Made by a program: the position numbers and the translations under genes
Source of the DNA: Siderastrea radians
Lineage: Eukaryota > Cnidaria > Anthozoa > Scleractinia > Rhizangiidae
Length of the DNA stretch: 64,000 nt
Reading direction: 5' to 3'
Assembly: GCA_964017195.1 (NCBI GenBank)
Contig: OZ024887.1
Location: 7,075,959 to 7,139,958 of the forward strand
Part shown: piece after piece, positions 22,601 to 33,177 of the stretch
Numbering within the stretch: the stretch's first letter is position 1
How the letters are laid out: each line of letters starts with the position of its first letter
Notes under the pieces: generated by a model
What the model was told of the DNA's origin: nothing
Database searches by the model: none
Seen by the model: the letters and a program-made list of their open reading frames with translations, nothing else

Positions 22601-24659
22601 CAAAAACAAAATGCCGACATTCAGTCTTCGTCATTCGCTTTTTGCTATCTTTTTCTATCGAGGCCGGTCAAAAATCGGTGATGAAGGGACTGCTCGTGTT
22701 ATACTAGAAGCGCACTATTCACCTGGGACGAACTCAGTTGCAGACAAACAACTAAACGATCTAACGTAAGTTGTTTGCCCAAGTTCGTCGCTGACGGACT
22801 TTAAACTTGAATATACTCTGTAACAGTTATCAGTCGTGCATAACGATCTCTGGGGTGAAAGAAGTAGATTAAGTTTTTATGCAAGTTTGCTCAGATGCAA
22901 CTGATGCATAGTGTGGCATTTCGGCTTCATAAACAAATGCTTTTTTAAGAAAGAATTTCGAATTAATAGAAAAAGTTTCAGCCTGGGAGGAAAGTATTTA
23001 GCCCCGTTTGAGGTAACGTGTCTGGAAGTTTTATCCTGACCAAATAATTGAAAAATTAAAAACTCATGCATGAAACTGTCCTGAAATTTCAGCCTGGACG
23101 GAGAAGTAAACTAAGACCGCCAAATTTCAATAAAAAAGGCTTATCCTTCTCTTGCTTCACTTTAATTGTGTATAACCAAAATTCACCATGAATTTAATTT
23201 GAAGCTTCAGACTGCAGCCAGGATAATATCTTAACCAAGGATGATATTCGCCATGTATTAGGGCCCTTAGAACGGGACACATGTGTATCAACCAAAGAGA
23301 TAGACACTGAGTTCGTACGCCAAGCTGTTAAGTGAGTTTGGTGTTAATAATGTTTCTATTATTTTTTGGAAGGTTCTTGGTGACAAGAAGGGCGGTAAGA
23401 CATCACTAATCTTATCCAACTCGACCGGCCTGAACATTCTCGGGGAAATTCGTGACGTCCTCCAAGTACCAATCAAATTCATCCACGTCATCAGGAACCC
23501 CTTTGACAACATTGCAACCATACTGTTGCGGGATTTGGATGCTCGTGACAGAGTGAGAGCAGAAGGATCAGAAAAGGTGAGCCAGGCTGACAGTCCGGAA
23601 GAAGGGAGAGTGTAAGTGGTTTATACATTAAGATTTTCGACTAATGCAAATCAGCAAAAACAACATTTGAAATATGCGTAGGGCTTTTTTATAATGATTT
23701 AGCCAAGTGAAGTCTGCCTACTTGTAGCTATTGGGATTGTTCGCCGGAGCTGGATAGGGGACTGGCATGGAGAGGAAAATATCGAGTGGCTTTTCTGTCC
23801 ATTTCTGAGGCTTCACCGCCAGGAAAATCCCTTCGCACGGGAGGAAGGACGGGAAGGGGCAGCAGCAAGGCCCGAAATTCTCTTAATATTCTGCGAGGAT
23901 TGAGATCTCTTCAAATGGCGAGACAGTAGGAGGCCCTGTTGGGGTAAATTCCGACAGGCGACATGGCCTTGAAACAACGACATAAGACAGATGAATTGGC
24001 GACAAACGACACAAAGATGGTTTGACCTGCGACAGCGACGAAGATAGGCGCAAATACAATAGTAAAATACCGATAGGGACATGGCTTCCTCCTTAATACG
24101 TGAAACGAAGAGTTTTGGAATTCAGACTAGCGACATTCGTAGCCCCCCTAAAAGGGCCTGGGGCAGAAGTAAGCCTTACTTTCATCTCATTTAGATGACG
24201 TGACAGTAGCTGTCAGCTACAAAGGTATCACTTTATTCCGTAATGAGGGTTTATTTCTTCTTAGCTGGGTAATATGGCTTATAGCTTTCGATACAAAGTT
24301 AATTATTTTTTTTCCTTCAGGTAAATAACGCGACACGGCTGGATTGGGCTATAGACTACTACTTCAAATTAGCAGCTTGTAATCAACGTGTGAGGGAGCG
24401 TTATGGAGAGGCAGTCATTGACATTCCAGGACACGAGACAGTCTTGAGGCCTAAAGACACCATACAAAAATTGTGTAACCATTTGGGAGTTACCTGTTCT
24501 GAGGAGTACCTTAAAAAATGCAGCAACATTTTGTACGCTACCCCTTCAATCACCAGAGATAGGATAGTTTGGACTGAGGAACAGAAAACCCGAGTAACAG
24601 AAATGATGCAGAATTATCCTTTCTTGAAAGACTATTCATTTGAAGAAGTGCCCAACTAA
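19617..24659 (+). CDS. Membrane-anchored sulfotransferase, four coding exons, 356 aa
   Basis: Exons 19617-19776, 20888-21255, 23373-23576 and 24321-24659 join in phase through GT-AG introns (phases 1, 0, 0) into 357 codons including the TAA. Residues about 7-28 (LLSTLFIGFIMTLLLLAV) form a single N-terminal membrane anchor, fitting a type II Golgi enzyme. GYPRSRHSLV at 82-91 corresponds to the loop binding the 5'-phosphosulfate of PAPS, and VIRNPFDNIAT at 215-225 to the 3'-phosphate site. Family role: transfer of sulfate from PAPS to a hydroxyl or amine of a sugar, protein or small molecule; the acceptor is unknown. Oddities: the loop lacks the usual Ser-Gly-Thr run, and Asn-222 stands where Ser is common. 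The ATG at 19617 is the first in its exon; a pyrimidine-rich AG at 19596-19597 suggests an upstream untranslated exon. Confidence 0.85.
19806..20203. mobile_element. 398-bp non-autonomous DNA transposon in sulfotransferase intron 1
   Basis: G-rich start (CCAGGGGGGGGGG...ATACT) and C-rich end (GAGTACTCCCCCC) are roughly inverted, and GGGAAACTG occurs at both borders (19797-19805 and 20204-20212), a 9-bp duplication. Ends resemble the element at 3984-4652 but the interior is unrelated. It lies 29 bp after the exon 1 donor and leaves the splice site intact. Confidence 0.6.
21385..21616. repeat. Perfect 108-bp palindrome in sulfotransferase intron 2
   Basis: 21385-21492 and 21509-21616 are exact reverse complements over all 108 positions, with a 16-bp loop. 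Each arm contains CTGATGA and CGAAACGTC, the core boxes of a hammerhead ribozyme. The sequence resembles terminal repeats of Penelope-like elements, so two opposed terminal fragments are the likely origin. Confidence 0.85.
21503..21549 (+). ncRNA. Hammerhead-ribozyme-like motif with complete stem I
   Basis: TTGACT, CTGATGA, T, a stem II beginning GAC and closing GTC, GAAACGTC, then AGTCAA. The outer segments TTGACT and AGTCAA pair over six bases as stem I, and AC/GT gives the tiny stem III with GTC as the expected cleavage triplet. One extra T follows CTGATGA. The left arm of the palindrome lacks the TTGACT partner, so only this strand can form the full fold. Activity is not demonstrated; a stem III this small may work only as a dimer. 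Confidence 0.5.
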
Positions 24660-24859
24660 CTTTTGTCATGGAGAGCCTGACTTGCGGTCACGCGGTCGTG
24701 CAGTGTGTTTCAACATGTACAGGTGACGCGCGTCAGCCTTCAATCAGTTTTTTTCTTGCTTTCTCTTGGTTCTAGTTTCAACGCGTGACAGGAAATGCAG
24801 GGAGTAGTTATGATTTGCAGAAATAGATAAATACACGTAATTATAATGATAATTGTAAT

Positions 24860-24863
<4 letters not shown>

Positions 24864-24901
<38 letters not shown>
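24864..24901. repeat. AAT trinucleotide microsatellite
   Basis: About a dozen AAT units in a row, just downstream of the sulfotransferase stop and before the LINE insertion. Confidence 0.9.
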
Positions 24902-25223
24902 GTGGTGGTAAAAAGTACATTCAGCTGGGCTCCTTTTCAAGTAGCCGTAAGAAAAAATACAAAATACAAAATGCTTAATACAAAGGGGAATAACTTCTAG
25001 AAAGTTTTTTTTTTGTATTTTAATATTTTTATTTAATATTAGTAGTTTCTTACATCTTACAATACACACTATTATTTACATACCCGTACAAAAGACTACA
25101 CGCATATTGCAAGTACAGGAGACCCTTTACCTGATTCGTATTCTAAATTACAACTTTCAAAAAGAAGAAATATATAACTTATAACTTATATTATGCGCAG
25201 TACAGGACAGTTTTATACGATTT

Positions 25224-28200
25224 TTACACCTCGATATACTTGCCCCATTTTTTTTGCATGGATTGCCATTTATTACTAAATTTAGCAATACTGGTTTCAA
25301 GTTGATAAATTTTCTTTACTTGAGCCTTAAATGTAATAATAGATGGTTTAACGTTAATACATCTACACCAATATATGTGTTTCTTTGCAATTAACAAAAT
25401 GTGGTTGATAAACAAATCCTCTTCGTCGGTTATGCCTAACATTATATCTTTAAGAGAAAAGGATTTAATTTGACTATTCTGCTGGCCCATCCATTTCATA
25501 GCTTCTCCCCAAAACTTCTCGGTATAGTGGCAAGTTGAAAAGATATGTTCGAGAGATTCGTCTGCCTTCCCGCAAAAGGAGCAGGCTGGAGATGATGTTA
25601 GTCCAACTTTACTTAGGAGGACATTTGTTGCAAGACATCTGTTGAGAAGTTTATATTGAAATTCCCGCGATTTTGTGTCCAAAGCAACGCGATGTGGTAA
25701 GCGATATATTTTCTCCCAATTCAATTCATCATCATTTTTGAACAAAGCGTTGTATTTAAGTTGAGCTGTAGGTGGAGTAATGATTCTATTTCGGAGTTCC
25801 TTGTAAATAGTCTTCGAAACAGCTTTAGAAATTAAAACATTTTGCCCGTTTAACTGTAACTGGGTTTGATTTTGTAAGTTGAAGGGCTCGATATCACTAT
25901 AATTGTACGTTCTTAGAAATCTACGCCATTCCGCAGGAAGGGCATCAATTACACAACAAAGTTTAAATACGTCTAACGGAGAGATATTAAATTCCCTTAG
26001 CTTATGTCTTGTAATGAGCTCGTTATCTTCAGAGACCAGGTCTCCTAATCTAAGTATACCCTTATCTGCAAGTCTCTGATTGTAAACTGATTTTCCATTA
26101 ATACAGATAGCTTTATTGCTCCACAGAACAATTTTTGAAAAGTCACCACCTGTGAGGTTGTTTGCAATATCTTGCCTTGCCGCCGAGCATTCTGCAAAAT
26201 ATTTTAAACATTCTTCATAAAAAACTGGAAGTTTGACTGGCAATTTTTTTACATCAAAGTCACAACATAGAATAAACTTGCCACCAACAGGTTTTAAATA
26301 ATGCAGTAAAATCGTTTTCCAGTTGCTGGGTTGTTTACTTGCGAGTCTTTTACAACAATTAAGGTATTCTCTGGGTTCTTATAATGGAGTCGAGGTGTGG
26401 GGCTTTGAGTCCGCCATCTTCGACCTCGCTCACAAGAGCAAGACGTTTGACTTTGTCTCTTCCTTTCCAAATAAAGTTAAAAATGATTTTATTAGCTTCG
26501 TTAACAAATTCTTTATCTAAACAAATCATACTCGCGCGGTATAAGAATACTGGGATAATAAACGTTTTAACTATTTGAATTCTGCCTATAAGGGTCAAGT
26601 CTCTCCACCTCCATATTTTTAACTTTTTCTTAATAGAGTCGATCAATTCATCAAAATTTAACTTTTGTTTAGTTCGATTGTCATATGTGAAATAGATTCC
26701 GAGGATTTTGAGAGCTTTTTTAATCTTTATACCGTTAAGAAGGTTAAGATCGAGGGATAAATTTCTGGAGTTTCCAAGTAACATAATTTCTGATTTGTCA
26801 CGATTAATGTTAAGTCCAGAGCACTCTCCAAACAATTCTAGAAGCTTAAGAAATCTTAATATAGAAATATCGTTCAGGAGAAAAGCCGTTAAATCATCTG
26901 CAAAAATCTGCAGTTTTATTTCTTCTCCGTCTACCATTATTCCCTGGATGTTTTTGTTACTTCGTATACTTATATTTAAAATCTCCAAGACAATGATAAA
27001 CAAATAGGAGGAAAGTGGGTCTCCCTGCCTTACACCTCGCTGAATTTCAAAAGGAGTAGTAGCAAAACCGTTATTCATCACGCAACTTGATATATTATTG
27101 TAAAAAGTCTTAATCCATTGAATAAACGAAGGTCCAAAACGAAAAGCAGAAAGGGTGCGAAACAGGAAATCCCTACTTACAGAGTCAAACGCTTTTCTAA
27201 AATCAATCGCTATTAATCTTCCTTGAATTTGATATTTTTTAGTGTAATCCAAAACGTCATCGATAGATCTTACAGCATCACAGATAGCTCTGTCTTTGAC
27301 ATATGCACTTTGATTATGGTGTATGATGTTAGGGAGAACAGCTTCTAGTCTTTTTGCGATGGCTTTTGAGCCAATTTTTACGTCAACATTTATGAGCGAT
27401 ATTGGCCTCCAATTTGATATATCCCTTCTGTCTTTATCTTTCTTTTCAACAAGTGTTATGATAGCTCGCTTCTGTGAGTTGGACAACTCTCCGTGATCAT
27501 AAGAGTAATTTAGGCTCTCCACCATCAGATTTCCGACAATGTTCCAAAAGGCCTTCTAGAATTCCACAGTTAGACCATCTTCGCCGGGCGATTTGTTGTT
27601 CTCAAATAATTGAAGACTTTTAAAACATTCGCAACTGTGAATTTCCCTTTACAGATTTGAGCATTATCAGCGGTGAGTCTGGGTATTTCAGGGTTCTCAA
27701 GAAAAGAGTTAAGCAAGTCTATTGAAGGAGTCAAAGAGTCGTCTTTGTAAAGATCCGTGTAGAACTTTTCAATCTCATACATAACATTTTTTGGATCAGT
27801 AATTAAAGTACCCTCCTTATTAAAAACTTTGCGGACGGAGCTTTTTGCCTTTTTGTGTGATTCAAGATTTAAGAAATATTCATTGTTCTTCTCTCCTTTT
27901 TCATACTAGGTTGCTTTTGATGGAATTATTGCGCCTTGAGCTAAATTTTCATATAAATTATCATATTCTATCTTTAAATATTCTAGTTGTTGAAGGTTTT
28001 CATCGGATGGGTGTTGTGCACAGTTTTCTTCGCAGGTTTTCAAGGAAGCCTCAATATCAGTTACCTTTTCCCTTTTTTACGCGCCTTTTCTTTGCCGTAT
28101 TCCATCGAAACCTGTCGTATTCTATATTTAATTAAGTCCCACAAAAGCCTTTCATCGGTAACTGTGTTGAATTCATCCAACCAAATTGGCATACTCTCAT

Positions 28201-29035
28201 TAATTAATGTGATAAAGTTGTCATCTTCCGCCAGGCTGGCGTTAAATTTGCAAATAGAAGGGCCGTGTTTTTGCTTACTTATATTATTAAAATGAAGCAC
28301 AATTGCCGAATGATCAGAATTTATGGAGGAAATAATATCAGATCTTTCAATGTCATCCTGACAAGCGTCACTTATTAACCAATAATCTAGTCTTCTTTGA
28401 ATAAGCGGACGTTTTTGCCTCCAAGTAAATCGTTTAGTTTCAGGATTTCTTATTCTCCATATGTCTACTAAATCAAAATCTAAGCATAAATCGCTGATAT
28501 TTCAGTTTTGTGGAATCCTTTTTAGACGGGTTGCCACCAGAGCAGTCAAGATCGGTGTCGAGCGCAACATTAAAGTCACCTCCGATAAAAATTTTGTGCT
28601 CTTTATCGGCGACAAGATTTTCAATGGTCTTATTAACGTTTCCAAAAAAATCACATTGCTCTTGCACCTTATTAGGTGCATAAATACTTACAAGCAGGAA
28701 AGCTGAACTTTGTACTTCAGATTCTATTATTAAGTAGCGCCCTTCATTATCGGCATTGACAGAGTTTAATTTGAAATCTAAATCACTCCTTACTAGGGCC
28801 ATTACTCCACAGCTACGATTAGTACCGTGTGAAAAGAAGAGCTTACCTTGCCATTGTGTTTTCCAGATGTCTTCAACTTCCACCGTGCTGTATGTTTCTT
28901 GTAGAAATACAATGTCATATTTGCGTTCATTTAACCACATAAAAAGAGCCTTTCTTTTCTTTGCAGACCGAATCCCTCGAACATTTAATGAAAGAAGTTT
29001 AAAATCAGCATATTCCTTCTCGAATGGAACAATTG
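25224..29035 (-). pseudogene. LINE ORF2: endonuclease, reverse transcriptase, Cys-rich C-terminus (frameshifted)
   Basis: Reading 5' to 3' on the minus strand. The AP endonuclease starts near 29035 (LLSLNVRGIRS, then FLQETYS, FIGGDFNVALD, and SINSDHSAIVL after a frameshift near 28500). A linker is broken by shifts near 28060 and 27610. The reverse transcriptase at 26359-27525 has AIDFRKAFDSVSRDF, GVRQGDPLSSYLF and the catalytic FADD. After another shift near 26300, the C-terminal domain at 25224-26243 has a zinc-knuckle-like CSFCGKADESLEHIFSTC. In life such proteins nick target DNA and copy their own RNA into it. At least four frameshifts make this copy inactive, though the catalytic residues are still readable. 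Confidence 0.85.
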
Positions 29036-29394
29036 ATCATGAGATGGAATTGAAAGACTGCGCAGAAATGCGAAAAAAGGTGAAAAAGTGAAAAGAAAGT
29101 GAATTTATAATCTACCCGAGGTCTTTTGGGTCGCACGTTTTTCACACATTTAACACAAGACAAAGGAAGCTTACACATTAACACTGAACATGATAAGTAA
29201 GAGGCAGCAGATATTTTGTATCTATAGCGCTGCCTTAGGAATTCGAGGCTATTCATATGTATAATACCGCGCTCCCGCCTTAAACTAAAACAAAAGAACA
29301 GAGAGTTAACTAAAATAATTACCATAGCCCTGACAGTATACACAAAAACACATTAAATCGTTCATCTTGGAAATGTTTGTCAAGCAAAGTTAAT

Positions 29395-30279
29395 TTATAA
29401 CGGAACCAGTTCGCCATCAGTGAATAACTTATCTGGCTCGGATATGCTGAAAAAGGCCGTCTTCCCTTCTTCCCTTGCCTTTTTCATCCTAAGCCACTGG
29501 GTCTTCCTTCTGTGCCTGATCTCGTCTGGGAAGTCCGCGTAGACTTTAACATCTGTGTCTGCCGCTTCTGCCAACTCTCTTACGCTCCTGAAAATAAGCT
29601 CTCGTTCTTGGAACCTTAAAAAGCGGGCGATAATCGGTCGTGATTGGCCTTGCAATTTTTTCCCCAATCGATGGACTCTTTGGAATTCGATGTTGCTAGG
29701 ATCAGGAATGTTCAGCTCGTCTCTGAAGAATTAATACAGCACCTCTGCAGTGTTTTCGTCGCCCTGCGTCGCTTCAGGGATTCCAAAGAAGCGTATATTT
29801 TCTCTTCTGCTATAAACCTCTTGGTACAGAAGTTTGTCTTCCAGTTCCTTGATTCTGCGTGCATTTTCGTCGTCTTTCCTTTCTAAACCTTCTATCTGGG
29901 AGTTCGCAAACACTATTCCCTTTTCAATCTCTTCAACATTGTTCTGGATCACTTTGGTTTTCTCGTTCACAAGGTTTAGTTCGTTGCAGTTCTTGCTCAC
30001 CGCTGCTTCAACATTTTTCATGCGTTCAAATAAACCTTCTAGCTTCCCCAACTTCGTTTCGACGCCGTCGAGCCTGCTCAAAATTGCTTCTAGTTGGATT
30101 GTTATTTTCTCCATATTTCGTGCCGTGGCGGACTCGTCAGTAAACGCTTCGACGCTGATAGAGTCAGATGTTGGGCTGTTTTGGCAGATTTTTTTTCCTT
30201 CTGGCGAGGAAATATCACTTTCCGAGCTTTCACTTCCCCTGTCTTTTCTTTTTGCAGCTAAAACTATACTACCGGCCAT
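29395..30279 (-). pseudogene. LINE ORF1 (RNA-binding chaperone) with one in-frame stop
   Basis: 295 codons in one frame from MAGSIVLAAKRKDRG to ELVPL, interrupted only by TAA at 29731-29733 (codon 183). The parts follow the L1 ORF1 plan: a charged N-terminus, a heptad-rich coiled coil at about residues 55-155, an RRM-like segment with RRENIRFFGIPE, then the C-terminal domain with RPIIARFLRFQERELIF after the stop. ORF1 proteins trimerise and coat element RNA. Only one substitution separates this from an open reading frame. Confidence 0.8.
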
Positions 30280-30547
30280 GAAAAATAAACTTTAACTCAA
30301 ACTTTTGCGGGAGCGATTTGATACACGTCCTCACACCATGGTCGCCCCAATCCCCTGAACCAACTTCTAGAAAGTACCTAAAGTCTAAACTTACTAATGG
30401 CAAAACGCTAAATTGTTAAGAATTTATGAGAAAAAATCACTCGGACGCAAAGCGGCTTAGAAGGAGTGCAAGGAAGAAGCAATCTTAGCATCTCGTGACA
30501 AGTGATTCCTGATAAGTATGCCCCTCTGTAGCTGAAGCTCTTTTTAA

Positions 30548-32156
30548 AGGTGTTTCGATACATTTTTTTGGGGACCATACCTAACTTTTTGAATCGGCTC
30601 TTAGACAGTCTTCTCCTTGTCAGATCAACGTGAAATTTGCAATACCTGTTGGTTTTGGATTGAACTTAAGCGTGGTTTACATTTTGTAAAAATCGATATT
30701 TCCATGACAAAGATAAACAAAAATCCTCGAAAACAGTAAAATTGAATTTTTGCACGATCCAGCTTTCGCTTCGAAAAGAGAATACCAGCGTCTTAAACTG
30801 TGGTGTATGGCAAACAAAATATACAATAACAAAAAAATTCTGTATGTTTGTTTTGAAGTAAATCACAAAAACATTTTCAACCTTAGTTTTTGCCTAGTAA
30901 TAGTAAATGCATTGAAAAATAATCAACGCCTTGATGAAATGGCTAGTAAATACTGTTAAAATGTGTCTTTTACTTACTATTTTACGCCTAGAAAGTTTTG
31001 TTGAAACTGGTGTTCGCGATCTCGAGAACGACTTGTTTTTCTAAGATCATTCGCATAAAAATTTTGTGGTAATTTTTTAATTTGAGCGCTTTTGCGAAAA
31101 TCTTAAGAACGGCTCGATAGATTTTTTTAAAACATTAAGCATGCGTGGTTGACGATGTGACCAATTTTAGTTTTGAGTCTTATTAACATCGATTCATTGG
31201 AACACTTTTAGATTTAACGTTAAAGAGGATGTATGAACCGACGGACAGGCTTGCGTTACATATAAACAGTTGGCAAGTAAATGCTAATATATTCAAAATA
31301 ATGCGCAATGCATTCCTCCATGATTTTTACTTTTCGTTGTAATCTACAGTGCAACAAACAACAAAGAAACCAGATAAAAATCACGAAGCAATGAATAACG
31401 CATTACTTTGAATATATTAGCATTTACTTGCCAACTGTTTATATGTAACGCAAGCCTTTCCGTCGGTTCATACATCCTCTTTAACGTTAAATCTAAAAGT
31501 GTTCCAGTGAATCGATGTTAATAAGACTCAAAACTAAAATTGGTCACATTGTCAAGCACGCATGTTTAATGTTTTAAAAAAATCTATCGAGCCGTTCTTA
31601 AGATTTTCGCAAAAGCGCTCAAAATAAAAAATTACCACAAAATTTTTATGCGAATGATCTTAGAAAAACAAGTCGTTCTCGAGATCGCGAACATCAGTTT
31701 CAACAAAACTTTCTAGGCGTAAAATAGTAAGTAAAAGATACATTTTAACAGTATTTACTAGCCATTTCATCAAAGCGTTGATTATTTTTCAGTGCATTTA
31801 CTATTACTAGGCAAAAACTAAGGTTGAAAATGTTTTTGTGATTTACTTCAAAACAAACATACAGAATTTTTTTGTTCTTGTATATTTTGTTTGCCATACA
31901 CCACAGTTTAAGACGCTGGTATTCTCTTTTCGAAGCGAAAGCTGGATCGTGCAAAAATTCAATTTTACTGTTTTCGAGGATTTTTGTTTATCGTTGTCAT
32001 GGAAATATCGATTTTTACAAAATGTAAACCACGCTAAAGTTTAATCCAAAACAAACAGGTATTGCAAATTTCACGTTGATCTGACAAGGAGAAGACTGTC
32101 TAAGAGCCGATTCAAAAAGTTAGGTATGGTCCTAAAAAAACTGTATCGAAACACCT
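30548..32156. mobile_element. 1.6-kb near-perfect palindrome (foldback element)
   Basis: Arms of roughly 790 bp, centred near 31352, are reverse complements with scattered mismatches. The outer ends read AGGTGTTTCGATACA and its complement. The central 60-70 bp are partly unpaired. Mirrored short open frames (30750-30959 and 31745-31954) are a by-product of the symmetry. No transposase. The outer termini look like transposon ends, but no clear target duplication was found. Confidence 0.8.
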
Positions 32157-32249
32157 AAATATTCGCATCGAGGGTGAGGGATAAAATAGTTATTATTACT
32201 TGCACTTCTTAGACTGTAACTCGTTGATTGCGAGCACTTAGAAAAACAT

Positions 32250-33174
32250 GTCAGTTAAGTATTCAGGACATAAACCATGATGCACTTGAAACATCATGGT
32301 AGCCGACTTGCTTCAAGCGTCTGGCTTGAAGGTCATCCCAAGGAAGTTGTTGACGGAGGGCTTCAGTCCATGTGTCATAGGAGGAAGCGGTTATCACCCT
32401 AGCAGCTCTGTTTTGTAGTCTTTGCAACTTATCTGATAGCGTTTTTCCAACCGTATCCCAGACAGGGCCACAGTAATCAAAGTGACATTGCACTAGCGAT
32501 TTATAGAGCGTGTCCAGAGTATTCAAATTGACAAACGGTCTGGCCCTCTTAATAATCCCTATACCCGAGGAAACCTTCTTGCAAACTTTGTCAACGTGAT
32601 TCGACCAGGAGAGTCTGCTTTCGATTTCTACGCCAAGATGTTTGTGCAGGAAACAGGTTTCAATTGAGAACCACCGACATTAAGGGTTGGTCTTAAGTTA
32701 GGATCTGTAAGGTGGTGGCTGCCAGCAATCATCATAAATTCGCTCTTTACTATGTTAAGATTCTGCTTATTTGCAATGAACCAGTCATTTAGTGAACTGA
32801 GATCGTGCTTAACCTTCAGTTCTATCTCGACAGCATCTCTCCCAGGCACGCATGCATAGGCTGGTATCGTCAACATACATTTTGCATTTAGCATAATGCG
32901 AGATGTTATTCGAGTCATTTATATCAATTAAACATAACAACGGACCGATAATAGATCCTGGGGGAACACTGCCAGTCAACGGCCCTTCGTTAGAAACCGC
33001 ATCGCCAACTACGCAAACTTGCCGTCTGTTACAAACGTACGATCTAAACCATTTTACAGCCGGAGAATCAAAGCTACAGATTTCAAGCTTGCGTAGTAAA
33101 ATTTCGTGGTCAACTGAGTCGAATGCCTTCTTAATATCTGCCTTCTTATGAGAAATGTGAGCTGTCAACCTCAC
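32250..33174 (-). pseudogene. CR1/jockey-type LINE reverse transcriptase fragment
   Basis: Minus-strand pieces in order: DIKKAFDSVDHEILLRKL, GPLTGSVPPGSIIGPLL and YVDDTSL (palm domain of reverse transcriptase). Then, after a frameshift, LNDWFIANKQNLNIVKSEFM, and finally SLVQCHFDYCGPVWDT with QNRAARVITASSYD, the C-terminal block of CR1-like proteins. The 5' part is missing at 33174, where a differently oriented LINE begins. At least two frameshifts; inactive. Confidence 0.8.
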
Positions 33175-33177
33175 AGC

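Larger units (their letters stand above)
25006..30361 (-). mobile_element. Complete L1/Tx1-type LINE with 14-bp target duplication
   Basis: AACTTCTAGAAAGT occurs at 24992-25005 and 30362-30375, exactly bordering a 5356-bp unit that begins (minus strand) with a short 5' leader and ends in a poly-A tail (T run at 25006-25014). ORF1 is at 29395-30279 and ORF2 at 25224-29035. The arrangement, two ORFs with AP-type endonuclease then reverse transcriptase, is that of L1/Tx1-clade elements. Full length with clear flanks, but both ORFs carry disabling changes. Confidence 0.85.

Noticed and set aside
24740..25069. Minus-strand frame with a long tyrosine run
   Set aside because: It is the AAT microsatellite read on the opposite strand plus the LINE tail.
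29005..29343. 112-residue minus-strand frame between LINE ORF1 and ORF2
   Set aside because: It overlaps the start of ORF2 in a different frame and shows no motif; treated as inter-ORF DNA of the LINE.
30750..31954. Two almost identical 69-residue frames on opposite strands
   Set aside because: They are mirror images produced by the palindrome at 30548-32156, with no domain, start context or splice signals.
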